Assembly: GCA_050331395.1 (NCBI GenBank)
Contig: JBHJGX010000015.1
Span: forward strand, 16,295 to 80,294
Length of the DNA: 64,000 nucleotides
Direction: 5' to 3'
Origin: Thermohalobaculum sp050331395
Lineage (GTDB): Bacteria; Pseudomonadota; Alphaproteobacteria; Rhodobacterales; Rhodobacteraceae
Shown here piece after piece: positions 37,009 to 45,151 of this stretch. The notes below the pieces were generated by a model. That model saw only the letters and a program-made list of their open reading frames with translations, searched no databases and had not been told where the DNA came from. Both the position numbers and the translations under genes were made by a program. Each line of letters begins with the position of its first letter. The first letter of the stretch is position 1.

Positions 37009-38346
37009 TCAGAGACCGCGGAACCGCTCGACGAGCCGGGCGACCGCGTCCTCGGGAGCGAGATCGACGCTCTCGCCCGTGCGACGGGCGGTGAGCTCGA
37101 CCTTTCCATCGGCAAGCCCGCGGGGCCCGACGGTGACGCGCCAGGGGAGGCCGATCAGCTCCATCGTGGCGAATTTGGCCCCGGCCCGGTCGTCCCGGTC
37201 GTCATAGAGCACGTCGAGCCCCGCCCCGGTCAGCTTCGCATAGAGGTCCTCGCACGCCGCATCGACTGCCGCATCGCCCTGGCGGAGATTGACGAGCCCG
37301 ACATGGAACGGCGCCACGCTCTCGGGCCAGACGATGCCCTTGTCGTCGTGGTTCGCTTCGATGAGCGCGCCCACAAGCCGGCTGACGCCGATCCCGTGGC
37401 TGCCCATGTGGACTGGCACGCGCTCGCCGTCCTGATCGGTGACGACGGCGCCCATCGGCTCGGAGTATTTGGTGCCGAAATAGAAGATCTGGCCGACCTC
37501 GATGCCGCGGGCGGCGCGGCGGCGCTCCTCGGGGATCTCTTCGAAGACGGCGGCGTCGTGGGTCTCGTCGGTGCGGGCATAAAGCGCCGTGAATTCTTCG
37601 AGCACCGCCTGGCAGGCCGCCGCATCGTGATAGTCGATGTCGCGTGCGCCGAGGCGAATGTCGGTGACTTGGCTGTCGTAGAAGACTTCGGACTCGCCCG
37701 TCTCGGCGAGCACAAGAAACTCGTGCGTGTTGTCCCCGCCGATCGGACCGCTATCGGCGCGCATCGGGATCGCCTGCAGCCCCATCCGCTCATAAGTCCG
37801 CAAATACGTGACCAAATGGCGATTGTAGGCGTGGAGCGCGGCCTCTTTGGTCAAGTCAAAGTTGTAGCCGTCCTTCATCAGAAACTCCCGCCCCCGCATC
37901 ACGCCGAAGCGCGGCCGGATCTCGTCGCGGAACTTCCACTGGATGTGATAAAGTGTCAGCGGCAGGTCGCGATAGCTGCCCACATGGGACCGAAAGATGT
38001 CGGTGACCATCTCTTCGTTCGTCGGCCCGAAAAGCATGTCCCGGTCGTGACGGTCGCGAATGCGCAGCATTTCCGGGCCATAGGCGTCGTAGCGGCCGCT
38101 TTCGCGCCAGAGATCGGCCGGCTGGATCGTCGGCATCAGGACTGGGATGTGCCCCGCCCGCGCTTGCTCTTCGTGGACGATCGTCTCGATCCGGCGCAGG
38201 ACCTTATAGCCGAGCGGCAGCCAGGAATAGATCCCCGCCGATTGCTGGCGGATCATGCCGGCCCGGAGCATCAGCCGGTGCGAGGCGATCTGAGCATCCT
38301 GCGGGGTCTCCTTGAGCACCGGCAAGAAGTATCGGGTCAGGCGCAT
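37009..38346 (-). CDS. proS: Prolyl-tRNA synthetase, short alphaproteobacterial form
   Basis: ProS charges tRNA-Pro. The 445-residue class II synthetase has motif 1 around GIYSWLPLGYKVLRRIE, motif 2 QWKFRDEIRPRFGVMRGREF, and motif 3 in VHMGSHGIGVSRL. A C-terminal anticodon domain is present. The roughly 180-residue editing insertion of E. coli ProRS is missing, as is normal in this group. Editing, if any, would need a separate protein. Confidence 0.95.
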   Translation of the reverse strand: MRLTRYFLPVLKETPQDAQIASHRLMLRAGMIRQQSAGIYSWLPLGYKVLRRIETIVHEEQARAGHIPVLMPTIQPADLWRESGRYDAYGPEMLRIRDRHDRDMLFGPTNEEMVTDIFRSHVGSYRDLPLTLYHIQWKFRDEIRPRFGVMRGREFLMKDGYNFDLTKEAALHAYNRHLVTYLRTYERMGLQAIPMRADSGPIGGDNTHEFLVLAETGESEVFYDSQVTDIRLGARDIDYHDAAACQAVLEEFTALYARTDETHDAAVFEEIPEERRRAARGIEVGQIFYFGTKYSEPMGAVVTDQDGERVPVHMGSHGIGVSRLVGALIEANHDDKGIVWPESVAPFHVGLVNLRQGDAAVDAACEDLYAKLTGAGLDVLYDDRDDRAGAKFATMELIGLPWRVTVGPRGLADGKVELTARRTGESVDLAPEDAVARLVERFRGL

Positions 38347-38534
38347 GGGCGATCTCCAAGCCGGGGTCCGGACCGGGCGCGGGCGATGGGGACGTTGCTC
38401 GCGCGCGAGGAGTAGGGGCTTCGACTGCCCCGCGCAAGGGGGCCGGCCGAGCGCGGGGCGCGGACCCGCAGGAGGCGAGCGGACCGTTTGCAGATCGCGC
38501 ATTCACGACGTGACAAGCTGATCCGCATGGTTTA

Positions 38535-38615
38535 GGGACTTCTCCAGAAGGCGCTGGAGCGCCCGGCCCGGTCTTTGGGAGGAGCGGCCCGCCAATTGGC
38601 GGGTCGTTTCGTTTT
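38535..38615 (+). ncRNA. Candidate small RNA ending at an orphan terminator
   Basis: A 16-base perfect palindrome followed by TCGTTTCGTTTT (38588-38615) is an intrinsic terminator on the + strand, yet both flanking genes (proS and ppx) are on the minus strand. The + strand before it can fold another hairpin (CTCCAG-AAGGCG-CTGGAG, about 38542-38559). No open frame with a start site lies upstream. A short transcript divergent from proS would explain the terminator. Its 5' end is a guess; no convincing promoter was found. Confidence 0.3.
38588..38615 (+). terminator. Intrinsic terminator on the + strand
   Basis: CCCGCCAATTGGCGGG (38588-38603) forms a 6-bp GC stem around AATT and is followed by TCGTTTCGTTTT. 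On the minus strand the stem is preceded by A-runs and followed by no T-run, so it does not serve ppx. It is the clearest intrinsic terminator in the window. Confidence 0.65.
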
Positions 38616-38654
38616 AAGTCGAATTTCGGCGTTTTTAGGCGCGATTGGACCGAG

Positions 38655-40211
38655 TTAGCCGTTTGTGGTCCGCTCCGAGATCGCGGCCGTAGCCCCGAGC
38701 GCCTTTGCCAATTGGTCTAGCCGCTTGTCCACTTCTTCGCCCCGCAGCGAGATGGCCGGCCCCGCGATCGTCAGCCGCAGCGTGCCGCCCTCGCGCGCCA
38801 GCCGCGTCGCCCCGAGGATCCCGGGCGCAGAGCCCGCGAGCACCGCCGCGACCCGCATGGCGAGACCGAGGCGCCGCGCCTCTTCAAGTCGATCCTCGCC
38901 GAGCAACGCCCCTGCGACCGAACTGCCGAGCGCTTTGCGGGTGCCGCGATACCGCCCGACAAGCGCCGCCCCCAGAAAGGCCCGCCCCGCATGGCCGATA
39001 TCCGTCAGCGAGCCGCGGGTCACGGTCTCCCAGCAACCCTCGGCGCGATAGTCGGGATGAGTGCGCCAATTCACATCCGCGAGATGGGCGAGTGCCCGGA
39101 CGAGCCGCTCGTCCTCGGGATCGCGCGCCGGGAACGCTCCGAGCAGCCAGTCGGCCAGATCGGCGCCGTAGCCGGGCGCGCGGGCGCGGCGGGTCTCCTG
39201 GTCGCGCGCGGCGGCGAGAAGCGGGTCTTCGCGGCGGAGCGCGGGCGAGAGATTGTCGAGGCAGACGCCTTCGCGAAGCCCGAAGGCAGACACGGTCAAC
39301 ACACCTGGCTCGAGCGTGCGCACGATCTCGGCGAGGAGCGCGGCCGAAAGGGGCATGGCCGCCGCCCGTCCGGCCGGCACGCCGTCGATCTGCGCGATCT
39401 TCTCGGGCTTGGTCGCGACGACCCAGTCTGCCAGCTCGCGCGCCGCCCCCGCGGTCATCTCGTATTCGTGGACGATTTGGAGGGGATAGCGCCCGCGCGC
39501 GATCGCGAGTTTGGCGAGCGCCCGCCACGCGCCGCCGACGAGATAGAGCCGCCCACCCGCGAGGCCGAAGGTCTCCGTCATCGTGCGAAGATAGGCGGCG
39601 ATCTCGGCCCGGACGTCGCGGCCCTGTCGCTCGATCGCGCGGAGCCGGAGCGGTCCGAGCGGCGTCGAGAGGCCGGGACCGAGCTGCCCTTCCTCGATCC
39701 GACAGAACTCGGCCGAGCCGCCGCCCAGATCGACCGCCACCCCATGCGCCCGAGGCTGGCCGAAAAGCACGCCCTTCGCTGCGAGCTCGGCCTCCTCGAT
39801 CCCGGAGGCGATGCGAAGGCGAATGCCCGTCTCGCGCTCGACCCGGTCGCGGAACGCCGCCCCGTCCTCCGCCTCGCGCACGGCCGCCGTCGCAACACCC
39901 GCGAGCGCCGCGATCTTGAGTTGTGGCGCGAGGCCCGCGAAGCGGCGAAGCGCCCGGATCGCCCGCTCGACGCCCTCTGGATCGAGCCGGCGCGTCTCCT
40001 CGAGGCGTGCGCCGAGCCCGGCGGTCACTTTCTCGTTGAAGATCACCTGTGGCGCCCGGCAATGGCCTTCGAAGACCACGAGGCGGACGGAATTCGAGCC
40101 CACATCGACCACGCCAATCCGGTCCGCCCGGGGATCGGCCGGCGCAAATGAGGGCGGATAGCCGCCGAAGAAATCGCCCTGCCCCCCGGCCCGCGCTCCG
40201 GTTACGCCCAT
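38655..40211 (-). CDS. ppx: Ppx/GppA exopolyphosphatase-family protein
   Basis: The 518-residue protein is of the Ppx/GppA family, which hydrolyses polyphosphate or pppGpp. The ASKHA fold motifs are visible: GVVDVGSNSVRLVVFE (phosphate 1), EEAELAAKGV with the catalytic glutamate, and HGVAVDLGGGSAEFC (phosphate 2). An HD-like C-terminal half follows (about 320-500). It lies 119 bases downstream of ppk on the same strand, so synthesis and breakdown of polyphosphate are encoded together. Confidence 0.92.
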   Translation of the reverse strand: MGVTGARAGGQGDFFGGYPPSFAPADPRADRIGVVDVGSNSVRLVVFEGHCRAPQVIFNEKVTAGLGARLEETRRLDPEGVERAIRALRRFAGLAPQLKIAALAGVATAAVREAEDGAAFRDRVERETGIRLRIASGIEEAELAAKGVLFGQPRAHGVAVDLGGGSAEFCRIEEGQLGPGLSTPLGPLRLRAIERQGRDVRAEIAAYLRTMTETFGLAGGRLYLVGGAWRALAKLAIARGRYPLQIVHEYEMTAGAARELADWVVATKPEKIAQIDGVPAGRAAAMPLSAALLAEIVRTLEPGVLTVSAFGLREGVCLDNLSPALRREDPLLAAARDQETRRARAPGYGADLADWLLGAFPARDPEDERLVRALAHLADVNWRTHPDYRAEGCWETVTRGSLTDIGHAGRAFLGAALVGRYRGTRKALGSSVAGALLGEDRLEEARRLGLAMRVAAVLAGSAPGILGATRLAREGGTLRLTIAGPAISLRGEEVDKRLDQLAKALGATAAISERTTNG

Positions 40212-40296
40212 GCTCGCCCTCTACGCACTCCCCGCACCGCCCCCTGGGCGATATGCGGAGCCGGCGCCCCCTGTCGAGCCCTGGCCACGTCGATCC

Positions 40297-40325
40297 CGGC
40301 CCCGTCGCTCGCGGCCCCGTCGCTC
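40297..40325. repeat. Two-copy 15-bp tandem repeat between ppx and ppk
   Basis: CGGCCCCGTCGCTC occurs at 40297-40310 and again at 40312-40325, a period of 15 bases, followed by a partial third copy beginning CGGCTC. It lies just 3' of ppk on the minus strand. No hairpin or other function is apparent. Confidence 0.5.
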
Positions 40326-40330
40326 CCGGC

Positions 40331-42526
40331 TCACTCCGCCGCCCGCGGCGCGGTTAGACGCGGCGCATCCGCTGCGCCCGATCTTCCCCGGCCAGAGAGC
40401 GAGGGGTGGCGCATGAAAAAATCGTGGCAGTTGAACGGGGCCTCGCCCGTCCCGTCGGCCGCGCCCGTTGCGCGCAGATAGGCGTTATCCGGCATCAACA
40501 CCCAGGATTGCGCCTCGTCGCGCAGATTGGCTGCCATGATTTGATCGATGATCTGACTGTGCACGGTCGGGTTGGTGATCTCCACCAGCGTCTCGACCCG
40601 GCGGTTGAGGTTCCGCCCCATCCAGTCGGCCGAGCTGATCAGGACCCGGGCGCGTTCGGAGGGAAGTCCGGCGCCGTTGCCGAAGCAGACGATGCGGCTG
40701 TGTTCGAGGAACCGCCCGACGATCGACTTCACGCGGATCGTCTCGGAGAGCCCGGCGATCCCGGGACGCAGCCCGCAGATCCCGCGAATGACGAGATCGA
40801 TGCGCACGCCCGCCTGCGAGGCCGCATAGAGCGCGTCGATCACCTCGTCTTCGATGAGCGAATTCATCTTGGCCCAGACCTGCGCGGGCCGGCCGGCGCG
40901 GGCATGCGCCGCCTCCGCCTCGAGCAACTCGATCAGCGTGCGCTTGAGCGTCATCGGCGCGACCTGGACATGGGTCAACCCCGTCGGCTCGGCGTATCCG
41001 GTCGTGAAGTTGAAGATCTTCGCCGCGTCGCGCCCATGCGGCGGCGAGCAGGTAAAGAGCGCGAGGTCCGTATAGATCTTCGCGGTGATCGGATGATAGT
41101 TGCCCGTACCGAAATGCGTGTAGGTCACCAAATTACCGCCCTCGCGGCGGACGACCAGCGAGATCTTGGCGTGGGTCTTCAGGTCGACGAAACCAAAGAC
41201 GACCTGGACGCCCGCACGCTCCAATTGCCGGGCCTGGCGGATATTCGCTGCCTCGTCGAACCGGGCCTTGAGCTCGACGAGGGCGGTCACCGATTTGCCG
41301 TCCTCGGCCGCCTCGCACAGCGCCGCGACGATCGGCGAGTTCTTGGATGTCCGGTAGAGCGTCTGCTTGATCGCCACCACGTCCGGATCGCGCGCCGCCT
41401 GCTGAAGAAACTGCACGACGATCTCGAAGCTCTCATAGGGGTGATGGAGCAGCATGTCCTTTTGCCGGATTGCCGCGAAGATGTCCCCGTCATGGTCGCG
41501 CACCCGCTCGGGCAATCGCGGCTGATAGGTCTCCCAGCGGAGCTCAGGCCGGTCGTCGATCACAAGCTCGGAGACGTCCGCGATGCCGACCACCCCGTCG
41601 ACGATCAGCACCTCCGTATCGGTCGCGCCGAGTTCCTCGGTGATCAGCCGGCGGAGCCGCTCGGGCGTGTCGGCGGTCATCTTCAACCGGATCACATCGC
41701 CCCGCCGCCGCCGCTTGAGCGCGGTCTCGAACTCGCGGACCAGATCCTCGGCTTCCTCCTCCACCTCGAGATCGCTGTCGCGGAGCACCCGAAAGATGCA
41801 GTGACCCTCGGCGCGATAGCCCGGGAAGAGCTGTTCGAGGAAAAGCTCGATCAGCTCCTCGATGGGCAGAAACCGGATCGCCCCGTCCTCGGCATCGGCG
41901 AGCCGCAGATACCGATCGAGCTGGCCGGGGATCGGAATGAGCGCGTCCATCGGCTCGCCGTCCGACCGCCGCACGAGCGCGAGCGCAAGCGCCCGGCCGC
42001 CGTTGGCGATGAACGGAAAGGGATGTGCGGGGTCGATGGCGAGCGGGGTCATTACCGGGAAGAGCTCGGCGAGGAACCGCTCCTCGAGCGCGCTGCGGTC
42101 GCCCTCGGTCAATCCCCAGCTGTCGAGGATGTGGATGCCCGCCTCCGCGAGCTCGGCCCGGAGCGCTTTCCAGGTCGCCTGCTGGACCTCTTGGAGGGCG
42201 ACCGCGTCCACGTCGATCAGTTCGAGCTGTTCGGCCGCGCTCCGCCCGTCGATCGAGCGGCTGTCGATGCCGCCGCGCATCTGCGCACGGAGACCCGCGA
42301 CGCGGACCGTGTAGAACTCGTCCAGATTGCTGCCCGAGATCGACAGGAACCGCACCCGCTCCAGAAGCGGCTGGCGGGGGTTCTTGGCTTCTTCCAGGAC
42401 GCGCCAGTTGAAGGCGAGCCAGGAGAGCTCGCGGTTCTGGAAGCGGGCGGGCGTCGCGGTGTCGATCCGGACCTGATGTTCGGGCGGGATCGGCGTCTCG
42501 GGGATGTTCAGGAAATCCGCGCGCAT
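40331..42526 (-). CDS. ppk: Polyphosphate kinase
   Basis: Ppk1 makes inorganic polyphosphate from ATP reversibly. The 731-residue protein has the four-domain PPK1 layout: RFQNRELSWLAFNWRVLEEA at the start, FLSISGSNLDEFYTVRVAGL, the PLD-like catalytic domains with QTLYRTSKNSPIV, and THFGTGNYHPITAKIYTDLALFT with the phosphorylated histidine region. The start at 42526 (MRADFLNIPE) gives normal length; the frame is open upstream. It follows hdaA by about 25 bases. Confidence 0.95.
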   Translation of the reverse strand: MRADFLNIPETPIPPEHQVRIDTATPARFQNRELSWLAFNWRVLEEAKNPRQPLLERVRFLSISGSNLDEFYTVRVAGLRAQMRGGIDSRSIDGRSAAEQLELIDVDAVALQEVQQATWKALRAELAEAGIHILDSWGLTEGDRSALEERFLAELFPVMTPLAIDPAHPFPFIANGGRALALALVRRSDGEPMDALIPIPGQLDRYLRLADAEDGAIRFLPIEELIELFLEQLFPGYRAEGHCIFRVLRDSDLEVEEEAEDLVREFETALKRRRRGDVIRLKMTADTPERLRRLITEELGATDTEVLIVDGVVGIADVSELVIDDRPELRWETYQPRLPERVRDHDGDIFAAIRQKDMLLHHPYESFEIVVQFLQQAARDPDVVAIKQTLYRTSKNSPIVAALCEAAEDGKSVTALVELKARFDEAANIRQARQLERAGVQVVFGFVDLKTHAKISLVVRREGGNLVTYTHFGTGNYHPITAKIYTDLALFTCSPPHGRDAAKIFNFTTGYAEPTGLTHVQVAPMTLKRTLIELLEAEAAHARAGRPAQVWAKMNSLIEDEVIDALYAASQAGVRIDLVIRGICGLRPGIAGLSETIRVKSIVGRFLEHSRIVCFGNGAGLPSERARVLISSADWMGRNLNRRVETLVEITNPTVHSQIIDQIMAANLRDEAQSWVLMPDNAYLRATGAADGTGEAPFNCHDFFMRHPSLSGRGRSGAADAPRLTAPRAAE

Positions 42527-42551
42527 CGGGGCCTCGGTCACTGGCCGGGGC

Positions 42552-43229
42552 TCAAAAGGGCGCCGGGCGGTCGAGGACCTCGGCGGCGAGCGCGAGGCTG
42601 ACCGGCCGCTTGGCCGAAAGCGAGGCCCGGTCGAGCTCGGCGACAACGGCCTCGGCCGTGGCGAAACTGCGTTCGATCCGCCGAAGGACATAGTCGAGCA
42701 CCGCCGGCGGCAGGCGCATCTGCCGATCCGCCGCGAGCTTCACCAAAAGCGCGCCGAGCACCCGGTCGTCGGGCGGATCGATCCGCACGACGGCGATCGC
42801 TGCGAGCCGCGAGGCGAGATCCGGCAGCGCCACCGGCCAACGCCCGGGCGCCTCGCGGGCGGTCAGAAGACAAGGTTGATCGCGCTCGGCCAGCCGGTTC
42901 AGGAGATGCAACAGCGGCGTCTCCTCGCGGGGCAGCGGCACGTCGGGCACGTCAAGGGCGACAGGCGCGGCCGCAAGCGCCTCGATCTCCGCTGCAGGCA
43001 AGGTGCCGAGATCGACCCGAACGCCGCCCCGTTCGCCGGTCCATAGCGCGGCCAAATGGCTCTTGCCCGAGCGCGGCGGGCCGATCAGCGCGAGCCGCCG
43101 CGCAGGCCAGTCCTCTGCCCGGCCGAGCGCGTCGACCGCCCGGCGGTTACAATCGGCCACCAGAAAATCCTCACGGCCCTGCGCGGGGCGGGCGTCGAAG
43201 CTGAGCGGGATCTGCCGGCCGGTGGTCAT
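42552..43229 (-). CDS. hdaA: DnaA-related replication regulator HdaA
   Basis: HdaA, the alphaproteobacterial Hda, binds the sliding clamp and promotes ATP hydrolysis by DnaA after initiation. The 225-residue protein starts with the clamp-binding motif QIPLSF, has Walker A IGPPRSGKSHLAALW, and has the truncated AAA+ layout lacking the DnaA DNA-binding domain. The acidic Walker B strand is weak (PVALDVPDVPL). It is coupled to nadK by an ATGA overlap. Confidence 0.9.
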   Translation of the reverse strand: MTTGRQIPLSFDARPAQGREDFLVADCNRRAVDALGRAEDWPARRLALIGPPRSGKSHLAALWTGERGGVRVDLGTLPAAEIEALAAAPVALDVPDVPLPREETPLLHLLNRLAERDQPCLLTAREAPGRWPVALPDLASRLAAIAVVRIDPPDDRVLGALLVKLAADRQMRLPPAVLDYVLRRIERSFATAEAVVAELDRASLSAKRPVSLALAAEVLDRPAPF

Positions 43230-44086
43230 GACGCGAATTGCTCCCGTATCAGACGCTCTTCGAGGCCATGGCCCGGGTTGTAGAGCAATTTCAACTCGAT
43301 ATCCGGCGCGGCTGCGACCTCGACCTCAGCGACGTCGCGGACCTCCACCGCATCGGCCGTCGCCGAAACGGGCCGCTTGGGCAGCGACAGCACCTCAAAG
43401 CGCACCTGCGTCTCCCAGGGCAAGAGGGCGCCCCGCCACCGCCGGGGCCGGAACGCCGCCACCGCCGTTAGCGCCATCAGCTTGGCCTTGATCGGCAGGA
43501 TCGGCCCATGCGCCGAGAAGTTGTAGGCCGTCGAGCCCGCCGGCGTCGCCACCATCACCCCGTCACAGACGAGTTCGTCGAGCACCACCTCGCCGTTCAG
43601 CCAGATCCGGATCTTCGCCGCCTGTCGGGTCTCGCGCAGGATCGAGACCTCGTTGATCGCCAGCGCCTCGGTCAGCACGCCCCGGACGTCGCGCGCGCGC
43701 ATCTGAAGCGGGTTGATCCGCACGTCGCGTGCCGCCGCAAGCCGCTCACGAAGCCCGTCCGCGCAGTAATCGTTCATCAGAAAGCCGACCGTGCCCCGGT
43801 TCATGCCATAGACCGGCACCGCATAGCGCATCGTCCCGTGCAACGTATGCAGCATGAACCCGTCGCCGCCGAGCGCGACGATCACCTCCGCTTCGTCCGG
43901 CGGCACGTGGCCATAGCGGGCCCGGAGCGCGGCGCATGAGGCTTGGGCCTCGGGCGCATCGGACGCGAGAAACGAGATCCGCTCGTAGGCTATCGCCGCC
44001 ACCTCTCCCGGATCCTCCGTTCTTTGCGGTGCGGAAACGATAACGGCGCCTCGTCGCGACGTCCATGCCCGGCCGCGCAGCTCCAT
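43226..44086 (-). CDS. nadK: NAD kinase
   Basis: NadK phosphorylates NAD+ to NADP+. Motifs in the 286-residue frame are VIVALGGDGFMLHTLH, YGMNRGTVGFLMN, AINEVSILRE and GVMVATPAGSTAYNFSAHGPI. The start is uncertain: ATG at 44086 adds about 30 residues before the domain. An internal GTG at 44038, or one close to ISFLASDAPEAQ, would give a length nearer the usual 255. The ATG overlaps a CtrA-like box. Confidence 0.93.
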   Translation of the reverse strand: MELRGRAWTSRRGAVIVSAPQRTEDPGEVAAIAYERISFLASDAPEAQASCAALRARYGHVPPDEAEVIVALGGDGFMLHTLHGTMRYAVPVYGMNRGTVGFLMNDYCADGLRERLAAARDVRINPLQMRARDVRGVLTEALAINEVSILRETRQAAKIRIWLNGEVVLDELVCDGVMVATPAGSTAYNFSAHGPILPIKAKLMALTAVAAFRPRRWRGALLPWETQVRFEVLSLPKRPVSATADAVEVRDVAEVEVAAAPDIELKLLYNPGHGLEERLIREQFAS

Positions 44087-44100
44087 TAACCGGGTGTTAC
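44086..44100. promoter_or_regulatory. CtrA-like box upstream of the EAL gene
   Basis: TTAACCGGGTGTTAC fits the CtrA consensus TTAA-N7-TTAA with one mismatch in the last position. It ends 47 bases before the GTG start of the EAL phosphodiesterase and overlaps the annotated nadK start. In Rhodobacterales CtrA controls motility and c-di-GMP genes, which suits this location. A single near-match can occur by chance. Confidence 0.4.
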
Positions 44101-44147
44101 GTTCCCCTGTGCCATCTCCCAGGGCGACACGGGATAGGGAGACGGGC

Positions 44148-44996
44148 GTGATAAGACGCGGGCGGCGGGTCGTGGAGGACGTCGCATCCGAGGCGGAGGC
44201 GCTGCCGCTCAAGGCGGCTTTCGCGCAGCCGGCGGGGCCGGGCTCGGGCGGGGCGCGTGCGAGCAGGCACGCGGGCGGGTTGCCGGCGCCGATCTTCGCC
44301 TTTCAACCGATTATCAGCCTCGCGACCGGGCGAATCTTTGCCCATGAAGCGTTGTTGCGCGGTCCTGCCGGGGAGGAACCGGAGGAGGTCTTTGCCCGCG
44401 TCGCGGAGAAACTCCGCCATCGCTTCGACGAGCAGTGCCGGATCCAGGCCATCGAACGGGCGGCGGCGCTCGGCCTGCGCGAGGCGTTGTCGGTCAATTT
44501 CATGCCGAATGCGCTTTACGACCCCGAGACGCGGATCGAGCGCACGCTCTGGGCGGCGGACAAGCACGATATTTCTTTCGACCGTATCATCTTTGAAATG
44601 ACCGAGGACGAAAGGCTGACGGATCCGGCCCATCTTAGGCGAATCATTTCGGCCTATCGCGCCTACGGCTTTCGGGCCGCCATCGACGACTTCGGCGCCG
44701 GATATTCGGGGCTCGGCCTGCTCGCCAATCTGCAACCCGACTATATCAAACTCGATCGCGCGCTTGTGCAGGGGCTCGACACCGACAGCGTGCGCCAGAC
44801 GATCCTGCGCGGCATTCTGCGCGTCACCGGCGAGCTCGGCATCGATGTTATCGCGGAGGGGATCGAGACCTTGGGCGAACGCGACGCGCTGGCCGGGCTC
44901 GGCATTGACCTCATGCAGGGGTTTTTATTCGCAAGGCCGTCTTTCGATTGCCTCGTGCCGCGCGCGGCCCTCAACGGCCTCGTGGAGGTGGCGTGA
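44148..44996 (+). CDS. EAL-domain cyclic di-GMP phosphodiesterase
   Basis: The 282-residue protein is a stand-alone EAL domain with a short low-complexity N-terminus and no membrane helix or sensor domain. Catalytic signatures are intact: HEALLRG (EAL), SVNFMP, FEMTEDE (metal-binding glutamate), IDDFGAGYSGL (loop 6 region), YIKLDRALV and EGIET. It should degrade c-di-GMP. The GTG at 44148 was chosen because GGGAGA lies about 7 bases before it. It is divergent from nadK. Confidence 0.88.
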   Translation: MIRRGRRVVEDVASEAEALPLKAAFAQPAGPGSGGARASRHAGGLPAPIFAFQPIISLATGRIFAHEALLRGPAGEEPEEVFARVAEKLRHRFDEQCRIQAIERAAALGLREALSVNFMPNALYDPETRIERTLWAADKHDISFDRIIFEMTEDERLTDPAHLRRIISAYRAYGFRAAIDDFGAGYSGLGLLANLQPDYIKLDRALVQGLDTDSVRQTILRGILRVTGELGIDVIAEGIETLGERDALAGLGIDLMQGFLFARPSFDCLVPRAALNGLVEVA

Positions 44997-45042
44997 TCTT
45001 CTGGAGCGAGCGTAGAGCCGAAAATATTTCACACATCGGGAC

Positions 45043-45058
45043 GTTTCCGATCGGAAAC
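45043..45058. promoter_or_regulatory. Perfect 16-bp palindrome upstream of glyA
   Basis: GTTTCCGATCGGAAAC is an uninterrupted perfect palindrome about 94 bases before the glyA start. It lies just after an AT-rich stretch (AAAATATTTC) that could hold promoter elements. It looks like the operator of a dimeric regulator of one-carbon metabolism. The regulator is not recognisable from the window, and no glycine riboswitch structure was seen. Confidence 0.5.
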
Positions 45059-45151
45059 AGCTTTCCCACATGCCTGTCCGGCGCTAGGCGTAGGGAAAGA
45101 TCCGGGGCGCTTTGCCGGCCGGATCGTCCGCAGGCAACAGGAGAAGCCCCC

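Noticed and set aside
40529..40556. An FNR-like sequence TTGATCGATGATC within ppk
   Set aside because: The second half does not match ATCAA and it lies inside a coding region, so it is a chance similarity.
44997..45151. A possible glycine riboswitch upstream of glyA
   Set aside because: The region is GC-rich with a 16-bp palindrome but lacks the tandem aptamer pattern; an operator explanation fits better.
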